DNA of 64,000 bases from Pontibacillus yanchengensis. Lineage in GTDB: Bacteria; Bacillota; Bacilli; Bacillales; BH030062. The first letter of the stretch is position 1. Each line of letters begins with the position of its first letter. Of this stretch, positions 17,063 through 26,715 are shown in pieces. The translations under genes were made by a program, and so were the position numbers. The DNA is taken from contig NZ_WMEU01000010.1 of assembly GCF_009856295.1 (NCBI RefSeq), positions 1 to 64,000 of the forward strand, in the 5' to 3' direction. The notes beneath the pieces were generated by a model. The model saw only the letters and a program-made list of their open reading frames with translations, did no database searches and was not told the DNA's origin.

Positions 17063-17131
17063 GCGGAAGCACCGCTAACGAATCTTCTTGAAGAATTCTT
17101 TTTCTTCAGAGATTGTTAGCGGTGCTTTTTT
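17063..17131 (+). promoter_or_regulatory. Leader hairpin with T-run (hairpin family copy 5)
   Basis: AGCACCGCTAAC pairs with GTTAGCGGTGCT and six T follow; an inner stem CTTGAAGAA/TTCTTCAGAG varies from the other copies. It ends 28 bases before the start of the small gene at 17159 and begins with the same GCGGAAGCACCGC as copy 4. Confidence 0.65.
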
Positions 17132-17158
17132 ATTTTACTTTTGAAAGGATAAATAACA

Positions 17159-17335
17159 ATGTTAGATAAAAACACTAATGTGGTTGAGGATATTTACTCA
17201 CATGAAAAAGACACTTACTTTAAGTCTGTAATGAACTTTATATTTGATCATAAAATTGAGAATCTTGTCCATAATGCTAATAAGGTAAACACTGCTACAT
17301 CTCAAATCGATCAGAAAGGATATGAGAACAAATGA
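17159..17335 (+). CDS. Small recombinase-partner protein, copy 2
   Basis: A 58-residue protein encoded directly before the serine recombinase; its TGA overlaps the recombinase ATG (ATGA), a 4-base overlap that implies coupled translation. AAAGGA lies 9 bases before its ATG. The sequence ENLVHNANKVNTAT is shared with the copy at 16137. No known domain is seen. Conservation of the pair through duplication suggests it matters to the recombinase, for example as a directionality or regulatory factor; that is inference. Confidence 0.6.
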   Translation: MLDKNTNVVEDIYSHEKDTYFKSVMNFIFDHKIENLVHNANKVNTATSQIDQKGYENK

Positions 17336-18804
17336 GATGTGCTGTGTACATTCGAGTTTCAACTGATAAAGAAGAACAAAAAGCATCATTAAAGTACCAG
17401 AAAGATTTGTTCTATAGATACATTGAAGAGCAAGGTTGGGACATATACGAAATTTATGTAGATGTCCAAACAGGAACGACTGCAAAAAGGAAAAACCTCC
17501 AAAAAATGATTGAAGATGCACAAGATAAAAAGTTTGATATGATTTTGGCTAAAGAACTTTCTCGTTTAGCACGAAATGGAGAACTTTCTTATAAAATCAA
17601 AAATCTTTGTGAAAACCAGGGTATTCATATCATCACATTGGACAACGCAATCAATACGTTAGAGGGTAACACAAACATGTTTGGTCTCTATGCTTGGCTA
17701 TACGAACAAGAGTCCCAAAATACAAGCAATCGGGTTAAAGAAACTTTACGTACAAGAGCTAAAAAAGGACTTTTCCAAGGATCTATTCCACCATATGGAT
17801 ATAATGTTCAAGATGGAAAACTCCAAGTAAGGGATGATATTACACCTGATATAGTTAAAAGGATATTCGATGAATACCTAAGTGGAAGTGGCAGGGAAAG
17901 TATAGCTAGAAGGCTTTACAATGAAGACATCCCCACTCCAGCAGACGTTGCAGGAAAGAAAAATGCTGGTGATAAGTGGAATGATTCAACAATCAAACTT
18001 ATACTAACCAATCCTCATTATGTTGGTGACTTGGTTCAGGGTAGATCCACAACAGTAAGTGTCACGAGTAAAAAGCGCAAGACGATTGAAAAGGAGCAGC
18101 ATATTGTTCACAAAGATACACACGAACCTATTATTTCAAGAGAAGTTTTTAATGCTGTACAACGACAACTAAAACGAAGATCTAAAATGATTCCTGCTCC
18201 CAAGAAACACCTGTTCACGAATATTCTTTTCTGTGCTGATTGTGGTAAAGGAATGTGGTATCGAAGTAATCGTAAAGGCTATATATGCGGGAGTTATGCA
18301 CGATACGGGAATAAAGCATGCACTAGCCATACTGTAAAAGAGGATTTGCTAAAAAACACGATTTTAACAGATATTAAAACGTTAGTTGAAGATATTAATA
18401 AGGAAGAATACGTCAAACAACTTGAGCTAAAGTCAAAGCAATCTAAAAAAGATATTCAAAAACAAATCGACAAAGTAAATAAGCAAATTGATTTGTTAAA
18501 AAGAAGAAAGAGCAAGTATCTTAAGCTTTTGGCTGATGAGAAGATTGCTCATGATGATTACCTTGAAAATGTTGAAGCTAACAACACTGAGATCAATGAA
18601 TTAGTTCAAAAGAAGAGCGAACTACTTATATCGTTGGAAAGTGAGCAAGTGGTTGATAACATTAATCATCTTAAACAAGAACTGCTTAGCTTCCTTAATT
18701 TCGATGAATTGACCCCTGAGATGTTACATCGCTTAGTTCATCGAATTGAAGTAAAAGAGAATGGCATCCCTAAAATTCAATACGCCTTCTCTATCCCTCA
18801 ATAA
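17332..18804 (+). CDS. Large serine recombinase
   Basis: A 490-residue site-specific recombinase of the large serine family (phage and element integrases, SpoIVCA/CcrB-like). The catalytic domain (about 1-150) has the nucleophile Ser10 in YIRVSTDKEE and the arginine cluster LSRLARNGEL. A recombinase DNA-binding domain follows (about 160-270), then a zinc ribbon with CADCGKGMW and YICGS...CTSH (about 298-340) and a coiled coil rich in Lys and Glu (about 360-430). It sits at the edge of the accessory region next to the core gene rlmCD, as an integrase would. Length and domains look intact. Confidence 0.93.
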   Translation: MRCAVYIRVSTDKEEQKASLKYQKDLFYRYIEEQGWDIYEIYVDVQTGTTAKRKNLQKMIEDAQDKKFDMILAKELSRLARNGELSYKIKNLCENQGIHIITLDNAINTLEGNTNMFGLYAWLYEQESQNTSNRVKETLRTRAKKGLFQGSIPPYGYNVQDGKLQVRDDITPDIVKRIFDEYLSGSGRESIARRLYNEDIPTPADVAGKKNAGDKWNDSTIKLILTNPHYVGDLVQGRSTTVSVTSKKRKTIEKEQHIVHKDTHEPIISREVFNAVQRQLKRRSKMIPAPKKHLFTNILFCADCGKGMWYRSNRKGYICGSYARYGNKACTSHTVKEDLLKNTILTDIKTLVEDINKEEYVKQLELKSKQSKKDIQKQIDKVNKQIDLLKRRKSKYLKLLADEKIAHDDYLENVEANNTEINELVQKKSELLISLESEQVVDNINHLKQELLSFLNFDELTPEMLHRLVHRIEVKENGIPKIQYAFSIPQ

Positions 18805-18810
18805 TTAAAT

Positions 18811-18850
18811 AGAAGCAGGAATCCCTTATTGGGAGCCTGCTTCTTCTTTT
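18811..18850. terminator. Bidirectional terminator between recombinase and rlmCD
   Basis: AGAAGCAGGAATCCC and GGGAGCCTGCTTCT pair, with T-rich sequence beyond. It overlaps the last codons of rlmCD (stop at 18826) and marks the border between accessory and core sequence. Confidence 0.7.
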
Positions 18851-20220
18851 AAAACTATCTGCGACACACATTCAATGTGCCCCGTCTGCGGAAACATATC
18901 AACTGGCTGAACCTCCTGCGTCTCAAATCCACCATCCTCAAGAATGCGAAGATCTCGCGCTAAAGTAGATGGATTGCAAGATACATACACAATCTTCTCC
19001 GGCTTCATTTCAATCATTGCCTTCAATAACGATTCATCGCAGCCTTTGCGTGGTGGATCGACGACGATGACGTCTGGTTGGAGGCCTTGGGCTTGCCACC
19101 ATGGGAGTAATGATTCGGCTTCGCCAACGTAGAATTCGGCGTTTTCGATATCGTTTAGTTTGGCGTTTTTCTTGGCGTCGTCTACGGCTGGGGCGACGAC
19201 TTCTACACCTAGGACTCTTTTGGCTTTTTGGGCTAGGAATAGGCTGATCGTGCCGATACCGCAATAGGCGTCTACGACAGTTTCGTGTCCTTTTAGGTCT
19301 GCGTACTCTAGTGCTTGGTCATATAGGCGCTTTGTTTGGGTTGGGTTTACTTGATAAAAGGACTTTGGCGAGATGTTGAATTTGATGTCGCCGATTTGAT
19401 CGACGATGTATTTGTCTCCCCAGATGACGTTCGTTTGCTCGCCTAGGATGACGTTTGTTTTCTTGCTGTTTACGTTATGCACAATCGACTTCACATTTGG
19501 GAACGTCTCGCGAATTTCGTTTACGATCGCATCTTGGTGTGGAAGCTTTTTCGTTTTTGTCACCAATACGACCATGATATCGCCAGTGTGTTGACCTGTG
19601 CGCACCATGATATGGCGCAACACGCCGCTGTGGTGCTCTTCCTTGTAGGCTTCGATACCGTATTGCTCGGCGATACGGCGAACGGCTTCCACCATACGGT
19701 CGTTGTGTTCGTCTTGGATGATGCACGTATCCATATCGATGATTTCGTGGCTTCGCTTGCGGTAAAAGCCAGCTTTCAAGCCACCATCGTCTTTTTCTCC
19801 AACTGGAATTTGGATTTTATTACGATAGCGCCAAGGGTCGTCCATTCCGATGACAGGGTGTACGGGAACGTCACTCAGATGACCGATTTTGTGCATGGCG
19901 TCTTTGACTTGCTTTTGCTTCATATCAAGCTGTAAGGAATAACTCATATGCTGGAGCTGACAGCCTCCGCATTGAACATACACATTACACGGTGGTTCAA
20001 CGCGTTCCTGGCTTTCTTCTTCGACATCTAAAAGCTTTCCAAATCCGAAGTTCTTCTTTACTTTGATCACTTTTACTTGGCCTGTTTCACCTGGAAGGGC
20101 GTATGGAACAAATAATGGATAGCCATCTACTTTCCCTACACCATTTCCTTCATGAGTCAGGTCTTCAAAAGTAACTTCAATCGTTTGATTTTTTTGTACA
20201 GGTGGTTGTGGTTTCGACAT
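18826..20220 (-). CDS. rlmCD: 23S rRNA (uracil-5-)-methyltransferase RlmCD
   Basis: A 464-residue SAM-dependent enzyme that methylates U747 and U1939 of 23S rRNA in Bacillus. An N-terminal TRAM RNA-binding domain (about 8-68) is followed by the iron-sulfur cysteines [10 protein letters not shown] (about 78-87). The methyltransferase fold shows [14 protein letters not shown] (SAM site), [10 protein letters not shown] and the catalytic cysteine in [13 protein letters not shown]. Position next to dgkB-gatBAC matches yefA of B. subtilis. The 237-base gap to dgkB holds a 57-base hairpin and a 20-bp palindrome. Confidence 0.95.
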   Translation of the reverse strand: MSKPQPPVQKNQTIEVTFEDLTHEGNGVGKVDGYPLFVPYALPGETGQVKVIKVKKNFGFGKLLDVEEESQERVEPPCNVYVQCGGCQLQHMSYSLQLDMKQKQVKDAMHKIGHLSDVPVHPVIGMDDPWRYRNKIQIPVGEKDDGGLKAGFYRKRSHEIIDMDTCIIQDEHNDRMVEAVRRIAEQYGIEAYKEEHHSGVLRHIMVRTGQHTGDIMVVLVTKTKKLPHQDAIVNEIRETFPNVKSIVHNVNSKKTNVILGEQTNVIWGDKYIVDQIGDIKFNISPKSFYQVNPTQTKRLYDQALEYADLKGHETVVDAYCGIGTISLFLAQKAKRVLGVEVVAPAVDDAKKNAKLNDIENAEFYVGEAESLLPWWQAQGLQPDVIVVDPPRKGCDESLLKAMIEMKPEKIVYVSCNPSTLARDLRILEDGGFETQEVQPVDMFPQTGHIECVSQIVLKEEAGSQ

Positions 20221-20318
20221 GTGTACCTTCCTTTACCGTTCAGCATTCTGGTATGCATTATATCATAGTTTACCCTTCAACCGCTTTTTTAGAAACGATT
20301 GGATTATTGGAGAAAAAA

Positions 20319-20338
20319 TTGATCAAACGTTTGATCAA
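20319..20338. repeat. 20-bp perfect palindrome, intergenic copy
   Basis: TTGATCAAACGTTTGATCAA, self-complementary over all 20 bases, about 100 bp upstream of rlmCD. The identical sequence occurs again inside purM at 48422-48441. Confidence 0.7.
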
Positions 20339-20368
20339 TACTTCTATAGTGCTTAGATTTACCCGCCA

Positions 20369-20425
20369 GGCTTAAGCAAAGCATCATTACGGCGACTGCT
20401 GCCACAGTGAGGATTTGCTTAAGCC
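20369..20425. repeat. 57-base inverted repeat between dgkB and rlmCD
   Basis: GGCTTAAGCAAA and TTTGCTTAAGCC are perfect 12-base arms around a 33-base loop. No T-run. The minus strand is open for 50 codons across it (about 20304-20453) with a hydrophobic stretch, but no ribosome-binding site supports translation. Confidence 0.45.
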
Positions 20426-20445
20426 ACCCATGAGAGCACAAACGA

Positions 20446-20474
20446 AAGACAGCCATATTAACACTGGCTGTCTT
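20446..20474 (-). terminator. Terminator of dgkB
   Basis: AAGACAGCCA and TGGCTGTCTT pair across the dgkB stop codon, followed on the minus strand by TTTCGTTT. Confidence 0.6.
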
Positions 20475-21372
20475 CATTCTCCCATCGACCTCTAGGGACA
20501 TAAAATTCGAGGTGGCGATATAAATTGACAAATTCCCCGGGTAATAATCCGCCAAATTCCCCGTCAATATTTAACTGCATTTTCTCGTCTGTGTGTACTT
20601 TAATACGATTCGCTGTCGTGTAGATGACGTTCGGATCATTGATGTGATTGCCTTTCATCGCTAGGCTGGCTAGTCGTATTAATTCGCCAATGTTCACCTT
20701 TTTAATAATAAGCAAATCGAACATGCCGTCATCCATCAACGCATCTGGCGCTAGTTTTTCCAAGCCACCGATCGAGTTGGTATTCGATACGAGAAACACC
20801 ATGACTTCGCCTTCGAACCATTTCCCATCGTATTCGATTTGAACATAGGTTGGTCGAATCGACGGCAGCATTTCCACACCTTTTAAGTAGTATGCTAGTT
20901 GCCCAATCATGGTTTTTAGCTTACTTGGCACTTCATAGGTAAGCTCGGTTAATTTCCCGCCACCTGCGATGTTGATGAAGTGGTGATCGTTGACTCGTCC
21001 AATATCAATTTCTTTGGAGTAGCCATCTAAAATAACATCCACGGCACCCTTCACGTTACGTGGCACACAAATCGCTCTTGCAAAGTCATTGGTTGTACCA
21101 ACCGGGATAATGCCTACCTTGGGACGAAATTCGTGTTCTGCTATTCCGTGTACTACTTCATTTATTGTTCCATCCCCACCTGCAGCAACAACAAGGTCAA
21201 AGGAACGCTCTACCGCTAATCTCGCGGCTTTGGTTGCGTCTCCTTCGCCTACCGTCGCGTGGGTGGAAGTTTCATAGCCTGCTTGCTCGAAACGCTGCAA
21301 GATTTCAGGGAGTTCTCGTCTCACGGCTTCTCTTCCTGAGGTTGGATTGTATATGATCCTGGCACGCTTCAT
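20458..21372 (-). CDS. dgkB: Diacylglycerol kinase
   Basis: A 304-residue soluble lipid kinase that phosphorylates diacylglycerol and returns it to phospholipid synthesis, needed in Gram-positive bacteria for recycling the lipid left by lipoteichoic-acid synthesis. It shows IYNPTSGRE at the N-terminus, the nucleotide-binding VVAAGGDGTINEVVHGI (about 60-76) and PVGTTNDFARA (about 92-102), typical of the DgkB/YegS family. ATG 21372 was chosen because GGAGGA lies just upstream; an in-frame ATG six codons earlier overlaps that site. It follows gatB, as yerQ does in B. subtilis. Confidence 0.95.
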   Translation of the reverse strand: MKRARIIYNPTSGREAVRRELPEILQRFEQAGYETSTHATVGEGDATKAARLAVERSFDLVVAAGGDGTINEVVHGIAEHEFRPKVGIIPVGTTNDFARAICVPRNVKGAVDVILDGYSKEIDIGRVNDHHFINIAGGGKLTELTYEVPSKLKTMIGQLAYYLKGVEMLPSIRPTYVQIEYDGKWFEGEVMVFLVSNTNSIGGLEKLAPDALMDDGMFDLLIIKKVNIGELIRLASLAMKGNHINDPNVIYTTANRIKVHTDEKMQLNIDGEFGGLLPGEFVNLYRHLEFYVPRGRWENEDSQC

Positions 21373-21522
21373 AGGTCTTCCTCCATCCAAGCCATATTCC
21401 CTCTCATCATAGCTCGTTTTTCTATGTTTGAAAAGTTTTTGACCTTATTATCATATCCGTAGTAACGAGTACGCAAACCATCCCTTTTACGTTTCACGTT
21501 TACTAGGCGTCTATCCATCAAT

Positions 21523-21554
21523 AAATCCTGCTACATGGAAGGTAGCAGGATTTA
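21523..21554 (-). terminator. Terminator of gatCAB
   Basis: AAATCCTGCTAC and GTAGCAGGATTT form a 12-bp stem 34 bases after the gatB stop codon. Confidence 0.75.
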
Positions 21555-21587
21555 TGACAAGGACATGTTCATCCATATGAGTGTCTC

Positions 21588-23018
21588 TTAGCGTTTATCC
21601 ATTTCCTCGATAATGATCTTGTTTACCATTGGAGGATTTGCTTGTCCTTTGGTTGCTTTCATTACCTGTCCTACTAAGAATCCAAGGGCTTTATCCTTAC
21701 CGTTCTTGTAGTCATCAATGGATTGCTGGTTGTTGTCTAGAATACCAGAGATGATGTCACGTAGTTGACCTTCATCGGAGATCTGGCCTAGGCCTTGATC
21801 TTTTACAAACTTCTCTGGTTCAGTTCCGTTTTCGACCGTCTCAGCAAAAACTTTCTTCGCAATCTTAGAAGAGATCGTGCCATCTTCAATAAGCTTAATC
21901 ATCGTTGCAAGGTTTTGAGGCGTTAACGCTAGGTCCTCTAGCTCTTTCTGGTTTTTGTTCATGTAACCAGAAACCTCACCCATCAACCAGTTAGAAGCCT
22001 GTTTCACTTCTGCTCCAGCATTAATGGTCTCTTCGAAGAAGTCGGAAAGTTCTTTGTTATTGGTTAGTACCATTGCGTCGTACTCAGGTAGCTTCAGTTC
22101 GTTAATATAACGAGCCTTACGAGTATCTGGCAACTCTGGAATTTCGTCATAGATGCGTTTCTTCCACTCTTCATCGATGTAGAGTGGTACAAGGTCTGGC
22201 TCTGGGAAGTAACGGTAGTCATCCGAACCTTCTTTGACACGCATGAGAACCGTTTCTTTCGTTTGCTCATCAAAACGACGTGTTTCTTGCAGCATTTCGC
22301 CTCCATCTTGAAGAACTTGCTGCTGGCGCTGCTCTTCAAATTCGAGCCCTTTCTGAACGAAAGAGAAAGAGTTCAGGTTCTTAAGCTCTGTCTTCGTACC
22401 GAATTCCTCTTGGCCAATTGGGCGAATGGAAATGTTGGCATCGGCGCGCAGGGAACCTTCTTCCATCTTACAGTCTGAAACGCCTGTGTACTGAATGATG
22501 TTCTTCAGTTTTTCAAGATAGGCATACGCTTCTTGCGGTGAGCTAATGTCTGGCTCTGATACAATCTCTACGAGAGGTGTACCTTGGCGGTTGTAGTCGA
22601 CAAGGGAATAGCCATCGTCACTGTGTGTTAGCTTACCAGCGTCTTCTTCAATGTGCAGACGCGTGATACCGATGCGCTTCGTCTTGCCATCTACTTCAAT
22701 ATCAATATGCCCATTTTCTGCGATTGGCTGGTCAAATTGGGAGATTTGATACGCCTTCGGATTGTCTGGATAGAAATAGTTTTTACGATCAAATTTTGTA
22801 TGGCTTGCAATGTCACAATTTAAAGCCATGCCTGCTTTCATTGCGTAGTTGACCACTTCTTCATTTAAAACAGGTAATACCCCTGGGTACCCTAAGTCAA
22901 TTGGGTTTACATTGGAGTTTGGTTCACTACCGAATGCGTTTGGACTTGGGCTGAAGATTTTGGATGCTGTTTTTAGCTCTACGTGGACTTCAATACCAAT
23001 AATCGTTTCAAAGTTCAT
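21588..23018 (-). CDS. gatB: Aspartyl/glutamyl-tRNA amidotransferase subunit B
   Basis: The 476-residue tRNA-binding and kinase subunit of GatCAB, which turns Glu-tRNA(Gln) into Gln-tRNA(Gln) and, where needed, Asp-tRNA(Asn) into Asn-tRNA(Asn). The N-terminal cradle domain begins [14 protein letters not shown] and contains [14 protein letters not shown] and SLRADANIS; the C-terminal YqeY-like tail ends [13 protein letters not shown]. Length is normal. Its ATG shares one base with the gatA stop codon, so the three subunits are translationally coupled in the order gatC-gatA-gatB. Confidence 0.97.
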   Translation of the reverse strand: MNFETIIGIEVHVELKTASKIFSPSPNAFGSEPNSNVNPIDLGYPGVLPVLNEEVVNYAMKAGMALNCDIASHTKFDRKNYFYPDNPKAYQISQFDQPIAENGHIDIEVDGKTKRIGITRLHIEEDAGKLTHSDDGYSLVDYNRQGTPLVEIVSEPDISSPQEAYAYLEKLKNIIQYTGVSDCKMEEGSLRADANISIRPIGQEEFGTKTELKNLNSFSFVQKGLEFEEQRQQQVLQDGGEMLQETRRFDEQTKETVLMRVKEGSDDYRYFPEPDLVPLYIDEEWKKRIYDEIPELPDTRKARYINELKLPEYDAMVLTNNKELSDFFEETINAGAEVKQASNWLMGEVSGYMNKNQKELEDLALTPQNLATMIKLIEDGTISSKIAKKVFAETVENGTEPEKFVKDQGLGQISDEGQLRDIISGILDNNQQSIDDYKNGKDKALGFLVGQVMKATKGQANPPMVNKIIIEEMDKR

Positions 23019-24493
23019 TAGTTGGCACCTCCCAGGGACGGCTTTTGTGTATGGTAATCTGTCGCCTGCTCGTAAGCATGGGCTGCGCGATAAACGGTTC
23101 CTTCATCGAAGTGGTTACCAATGATTTGTAGACCAATTGGCAGACCTTCAGAAGAGAAGCCACATGGTACTGAAATGCCTGGAACACCAGCTAAGTTGAC
23201 TGGAATCGTTAGAATGTCGTTGGCGTACATCGTTAATGGGTCCTCTGTCTTCTCGCCCACTTTAAAGGCAGGTGTTGGTGTTGTTGGCCCAATGATTACG
23301 TCATAATTCGCAAATACTTTTTCAAAGTCTTGCTTAATGAGCGTACGAACTTTTTGTGCTTTCTTATAGTAAGCATCATAGTATCCTGAGCTTAATGCAA
23401 AGGTACCTAGCATAATACGACGTTTCACTTCATCACCAAAGCCTTCACTACGAGAGAGCTTGAACATGTCGATCATGTTTTCAGCTTGCTCAGAACGACG
23501 GCCATAGCGCACGCCATCAAAACGAGCTAGGTTTGCAGAAGCTTCGGATGAAGAAAGCAAGTAATACGTGGAAAGCGCGTATTTAGAGTGAGGCAGTGTA
23601 ACCTCTTCCCATGTAGCACCCATATCTTCATAGACTTTTAATGCATCGCGAACGGCTGTCTTCACTTCTTCAGAAACACCTTCTGCAAAGTATTCCTTCG
23701 GTACACCAATTTTAAGGCCTTTCACATCGCCTGTAAGAGCTTCGGTGTATTTAGGGACTTCTAGGTCAGCTGAAGTAGAATCCATTTTGTCATGGCCTGC
23801 AATGGTCTCTAGAACGTAAGCATTGTCTTCTACCGTACGTGTTAGCGGTCCGATTTGATCAAGAGATGATGCGAATGCAATTAAACCAAAACGAGATACA
23901 CGTCCGTATGTTGGCTTTAAGCCGACAACGCCACAATAGGCTGCTGGCTGGCGAATCGATCCACCTGTGTCAGAGCCAAGTGAAAATGGTACCTCTCCTG
24001 CTGCAACTGCAGCTGCGGAACCACCACTAGAGCCACCAGGTACATAATCTGTATTCCATGGATTACGAGTAGCATAGTAGCTAGAGTTTTCGTTGGAGGA
24101 ACCCATTGCGAATTCATCCATGTTTAATTTACCTACTGTTACGGATTCAGCACCGTTCAGTTTTTGAACGACATGGGCATCGTAAAGTGGATCGTTTAGA
24201 TTATCTAAAATTTGACTCGCTGCAGTGGAACGGAGTCCTTTTGTAACGATGTTGTCTTTAATTCCGATTGGCATTCCAAATAGAAGGCCTCGTCCTTCTG
24301 TTGTGCCACGAAGTTCGTCTAGCTCGTTCGCACGCTCGCGAGCTGCTTCTTCATTAAGGGTTAAAAAGGCCTTTACTTCTCCATCTACATCATTGATGCG
24401 GTTGTACGCCTCATTCAAAAGATCGTTCACGCTGATCTCTTTCGTATGTAACCACTCTTGTATTTCGGATAGCTTGTGATCAAATAATGACAT
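23018..24493 (-). CDS. gatA: Aspartyl/glutamyl-tRNA amidotransferase subunit A
   Basis: The 491-residue amidase subunit that frees ammonia from glutamine and feeds it to GatB. It carries the Ser-cisSer-Lys triad of the amidase-signature family: Lys in GIKDNI (about 78), the glycine-serine-rich [16 protein letters not shown] (about 150-165) and [11 protein letters not shown] with the nucleophile serine. Length and order are normal for Bacillaceae. It lies 12 bases after gatC. Confidence 0.97.
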   Translation of the reverse strand: MSLFDHKLSEIQEWLHTKEISVNDLLNEAYNRINDVDGEVKAFLTLNEEAARERANELDELRGTTEGRGLLFGMPIGIKDNIVTKGLRSTAASQILDNLNDPLYDAHVVQKLNGAESVTVGKLNMDEFAMGSSNENSSYYATRNPWNTDYVPGGSSGGSAAAVAAGEVPFSLGSDTGGSIRQPAAYCGVVGLKPTYGRVSRFGLIAFASSLDQIGPLTRTVEDNAYVLETIAGHDKMDSTSADLEVPKYTEALTGDVKGLKIGVPKEYFAEGVSEEVKTAVRDALKVYEDMGATWEEVTLPHSKYALSTYYLLSSSEASANLARFDGVRYGRRSEQAENMIDMFKLSRSEGFGDEVKRRIMLGTFALSSGYYDAYYKKAQKVRTLIKQDFEKVFANYDVIIGPTTPTPAFKVGEKTEDPLTMYANDILTIPVNLAGVPGISVPCGFSSEGLPIGLQIIGNHFDEGTVYRAAHAYEQATDYHTQKPSLGGAN

Positions 24494-24505
24494 GTGTTTC
24501 CCTCC

Positions 24506-24796
24506 CTATTCCAAAATAGATGGCACGCGAAATTGTCCATCTTGCTTTTCTGGTGCATTTTTAAGTGCTTCTTCTTTTGTTAACCAGTGTTTCGGCTCGT
24601 CCTTACGAGTCACATTCTTCAAATCTAGAACGTGTGTCGTAGGCTCTACACCTTCTGTATCTAATTCGTTTAGCTGTTCGGCAAATGTAATAATATCGTC
24701 TAATTGCTTTGTAAACATGTCTGCTTCGTCTTCCGAAACATGTAACCGTGCTAAATGAGCAACGTGCTTTACTTGTTCTTTACTAATTCGTGACAT
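24506..24796 (-). CDS. gatC: Aspartyl/glutamyl-tRNA amidotransferase subunit C
   Basis: The 96-residue linker subunit of GatCAB that wraps around GatA and stabilises it. Sequence [16 protein letters not shown] near the N-terminus and the C-terminal REDE-like [19 protein letters not shown] are typical. It is the first gene of the gatCAB operon; AGGTTAA precedes the ATG. Confidence 0.96.
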   Translation of the reverse strand: MSRISKEQVKHVAHLARLHVSEDEADMFTKQLDDIITFAEQLNELDTEGVEPTTHVLDLKNVTRKDEPKHWLTKEEALKNAPEKQDGQFRVPSILE

Positions 24797-24899
24797 TGTT
24801 TAACCTCCATTCGTATCGAACCTCACATATTATATGATGATACCAAAAAGCACCCCTAACAATCAACGTTGACACTATTTATTTACATAAGAAATCCAT

Positions 24900-25085
24900 T
24901 TATCGACGTATGGTCTGCCTACACGACGTAGGTTGGTTCAATTTTCCTGCGTGAGGCGGGCCTACAGGATGTAAGTCAGTTCAATGTTGCTGTACGATGC
25001 AGCGACCTTAATCGAAACCTAAAGGCGCTTGATCAGCTCCGACCTGCTTACGCAAAGCTTCGGCGTGGGGATTTTTCTACAGCGA
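24900..25085. repeat. Degenerate dispersed repeat, copy C
   Basis: Between gatC and opuE. ACAGGATGTAAGTCAGTTCA, then TGCTGTACGATGCAGCGA and CTTAATCGAA match the repeat at 55975-56180 nearly base for base. The outer ends are eroded. No gene is seen in 24797-25150. Confidence 0.6.
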
Positions 25086-25148
25086 GGGTATGTTTAAGAC
25101 CTTGAGAGGATGGCTGATACCTATTCTCTTTTTTCCTTATTAAAAGTA

Positions 25149-25183
25149 AAAAACCTCTCCTACCGAAATAGAAGAGGTTTTGA
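25149..25183 (-). terminator. Terminator of opuE
   Basis: AAACCTCTTC and GGAGAGGTTT pair and are followed by T's on the minus strand, just after the symporter stop codon. Confidence 0.75.
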
Positions 25184-25192
25184 TCATAATAA

Positions 25193-26710
25193 TTATTTAG
25201 CTTTTGCTGCATCAAATTCTTGCTTAATTTCTTCAGATGGCTCTTTATCAATTAAGCTGACTACGATTGCTACCAGTCCACAAAGGATGAAGGCTGGAAC
25301 AATTTCGTATAGAGCGAATACAGGCGTCACATATACTTTCCAAATAACAACCGTTGCTGCCCCTACGATAATTCCGAATAAAGCGCCATTACGCGTAAGG
25401 CCTTTCCAGAATAGAGATAGGATTACGATTGGGCCGAATGCTCCGCCAAATCCTGCCCATGCGTAACTTACAAGACCTAGTACAGAGCTTTCTGGATTAT
25501 AGGCTAGTAAGACCGCAATTAAGGCAATGGCACCAACAGAGAAACGACCTACCCATACTAGTTCACGCTCTGTAGCATTTTTTCGAAGAATCGCTTTGTA
25601 GAAGTCCTCCGCTACAGCTGAAGATGAAACAAGTAGCTGCGAGTCAATGGTACTCATGATTGCAGATAAAATCGCTGCTAGTAGAATACCTGCAATGATT
25701 GGATGGAATAATACTTGTGAAAACGCGATAAAGATTTTCTCAGGGTCATCTAGCATTTGAATGCCGCCTTCTCCCTGAACGACTTTCACACCGAATTCCG
25801 TTAATGCAGCTGTATTGCCTGCATCGGCAACATAAGCAAGACCAACGAAACCAGTGAAGATTGCTCCATAAAGTCCTAAGATCATCCATGTAATACCAAT
25901 AAAACGTGCTTTCGGTACATCATTAGCAGAACGTAATGCCATAAAACGAGTTAAAATGTGTGGTTGACCAAAGTAACCAAGCCCCCACGCCATTGATGAA
26001 ATGATAGCTAACAATCCAACACCTTCCACCATGTCCAAGCGAGTTGGATCAATATCACCTACCGATTGCATTACTTGACCCCAGCCACCAAGTTCGTTAA
26101 TTGCTACGATTGGTACTGCAATCAATGCAAGGAACATTAAGATACCTTGAACAAAGTCGGTCCAACTTACGGCTAAGAAACCGCCTAAGAATGTATAGGA
26201 AATAATAACAATAGCACCAATCCATAGAGCTTGCTGATAGCCAAGTCCAAAGGATGCCTCAAATAGTTTTGCCCCAGCTACCATACCTGAGGACGTATAG
26301 AAGGTAAAGAATAATAAAATAACGAGCGCGGAGATAACACGCAAAATATGTGAGTTGTCACGGAAGCGATTTTCAAAGAAGTCAGGTACTGTAATTGAAT
26401 CATTTGCAACTTCAGTATAAACACGCAAACGACGTGCAACGAATTGCCAGTTTAAGTACGCACCAATAGCAAGACCTACCCCAATCCATGCAGCAGAAAG
26501 TCCTCCGCCATAAATGGCACCAGGTAATCCTAATAATAGCCAACCACTCATATCTGATGCTCCGGCACTAAGTGCGGCAACACCAGGTCCTAAGCGGCGT
26601 CCACCTAATACATAATCTGATAAGTTACTTGTTAAACGATAAGCCGCAAGTCCAATGACAAGCATTCCAATTAAATAAACTATAAAAGTAATTAACGTAG
26701 CTGTACCCAT
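25193..26710 (-). CDS. opuE: Sodium/proline symporter, OpuE/PutP type
   Basis: A 505-residue member of the sodium:solute symporter family with about 13 membrane helices, importing proline with Na+. It keeps the family segment YVLGGRRLGPGVAALSAGASDMSGWLLLG split over helices 1-2, GLGYFGQPHILTRFMA and the SSSAVAEDFYK stretch. Proline uptake here may serve osmoprotection (OpuE) or catabolism (PutP); the place next to gatC is that of opuE in B. subtilis, while a P5C dehydrogenase gene upstream argues that proline is also degraded. A 36-codon gene lies directly upstream. Confidence 0.9.
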   Translation of the reverse strand: MGTATLITFIVYLIGMLVIGLAAYRLTSNLSDYVLGGRRLGPGVAALSAGASDMSGWLLLGLPGAIYGGGLSAAWIGVGLAIGAYLNWQFVARRLRVYTEVANDSITVPDFFENRFRDNSHILRVISALVILLFFTFYTSSGMVAGAKLFEASFGLGYQQALWIGAIVIISYTFLGGFLAVSWTDFVQGILMFLALIAVPIVAINELGGWGQVMQSVGDIDPTRLDMVEGVGLLAIISSMAWGLGYFGQPHILTRFMALRSANDVPKARFIGITWMILGLYGAIFTGFVGLAYVADAGNTAALTEFGVKVVQGEGGIQMLDDPEKIFIAFSQVLFHPIIAGILLAAILSAIMSTIDSQLLVSSSAVAEDFYKAILRKNATERELVWVGRFSVGAIALIAVLLAYNPESSVLGLVSYAWAGFGGAFGPIVILSLFWKGLTRNGALFGIIVGAATVVIWKVYVTPVFALYEIVPAFILCGLVAIVVSLIDKEPSEEIKQEFDAAKAK

Positions 26711-26715
26711 AAGCT

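Noticed and set aside
1-18800. Prophage
   Set aside because: A recombinase is present but no terminase, portal, capsid, tail or lysis genes were seen in the window.
19477-19935. 152-codon ORF on the plus strand inside rlmCD
   Set aside because: It is antisense to a fully conserved gene, has no ribosome-binding site and no protein-like family pattern.
20304-20567. Minus-strand ORF between dgkB and rlmCD
   Set aside because: Half lies inside dgkB in another frame and the remainder has no ribosome-binding site; kept only as a structured intergenic segment.
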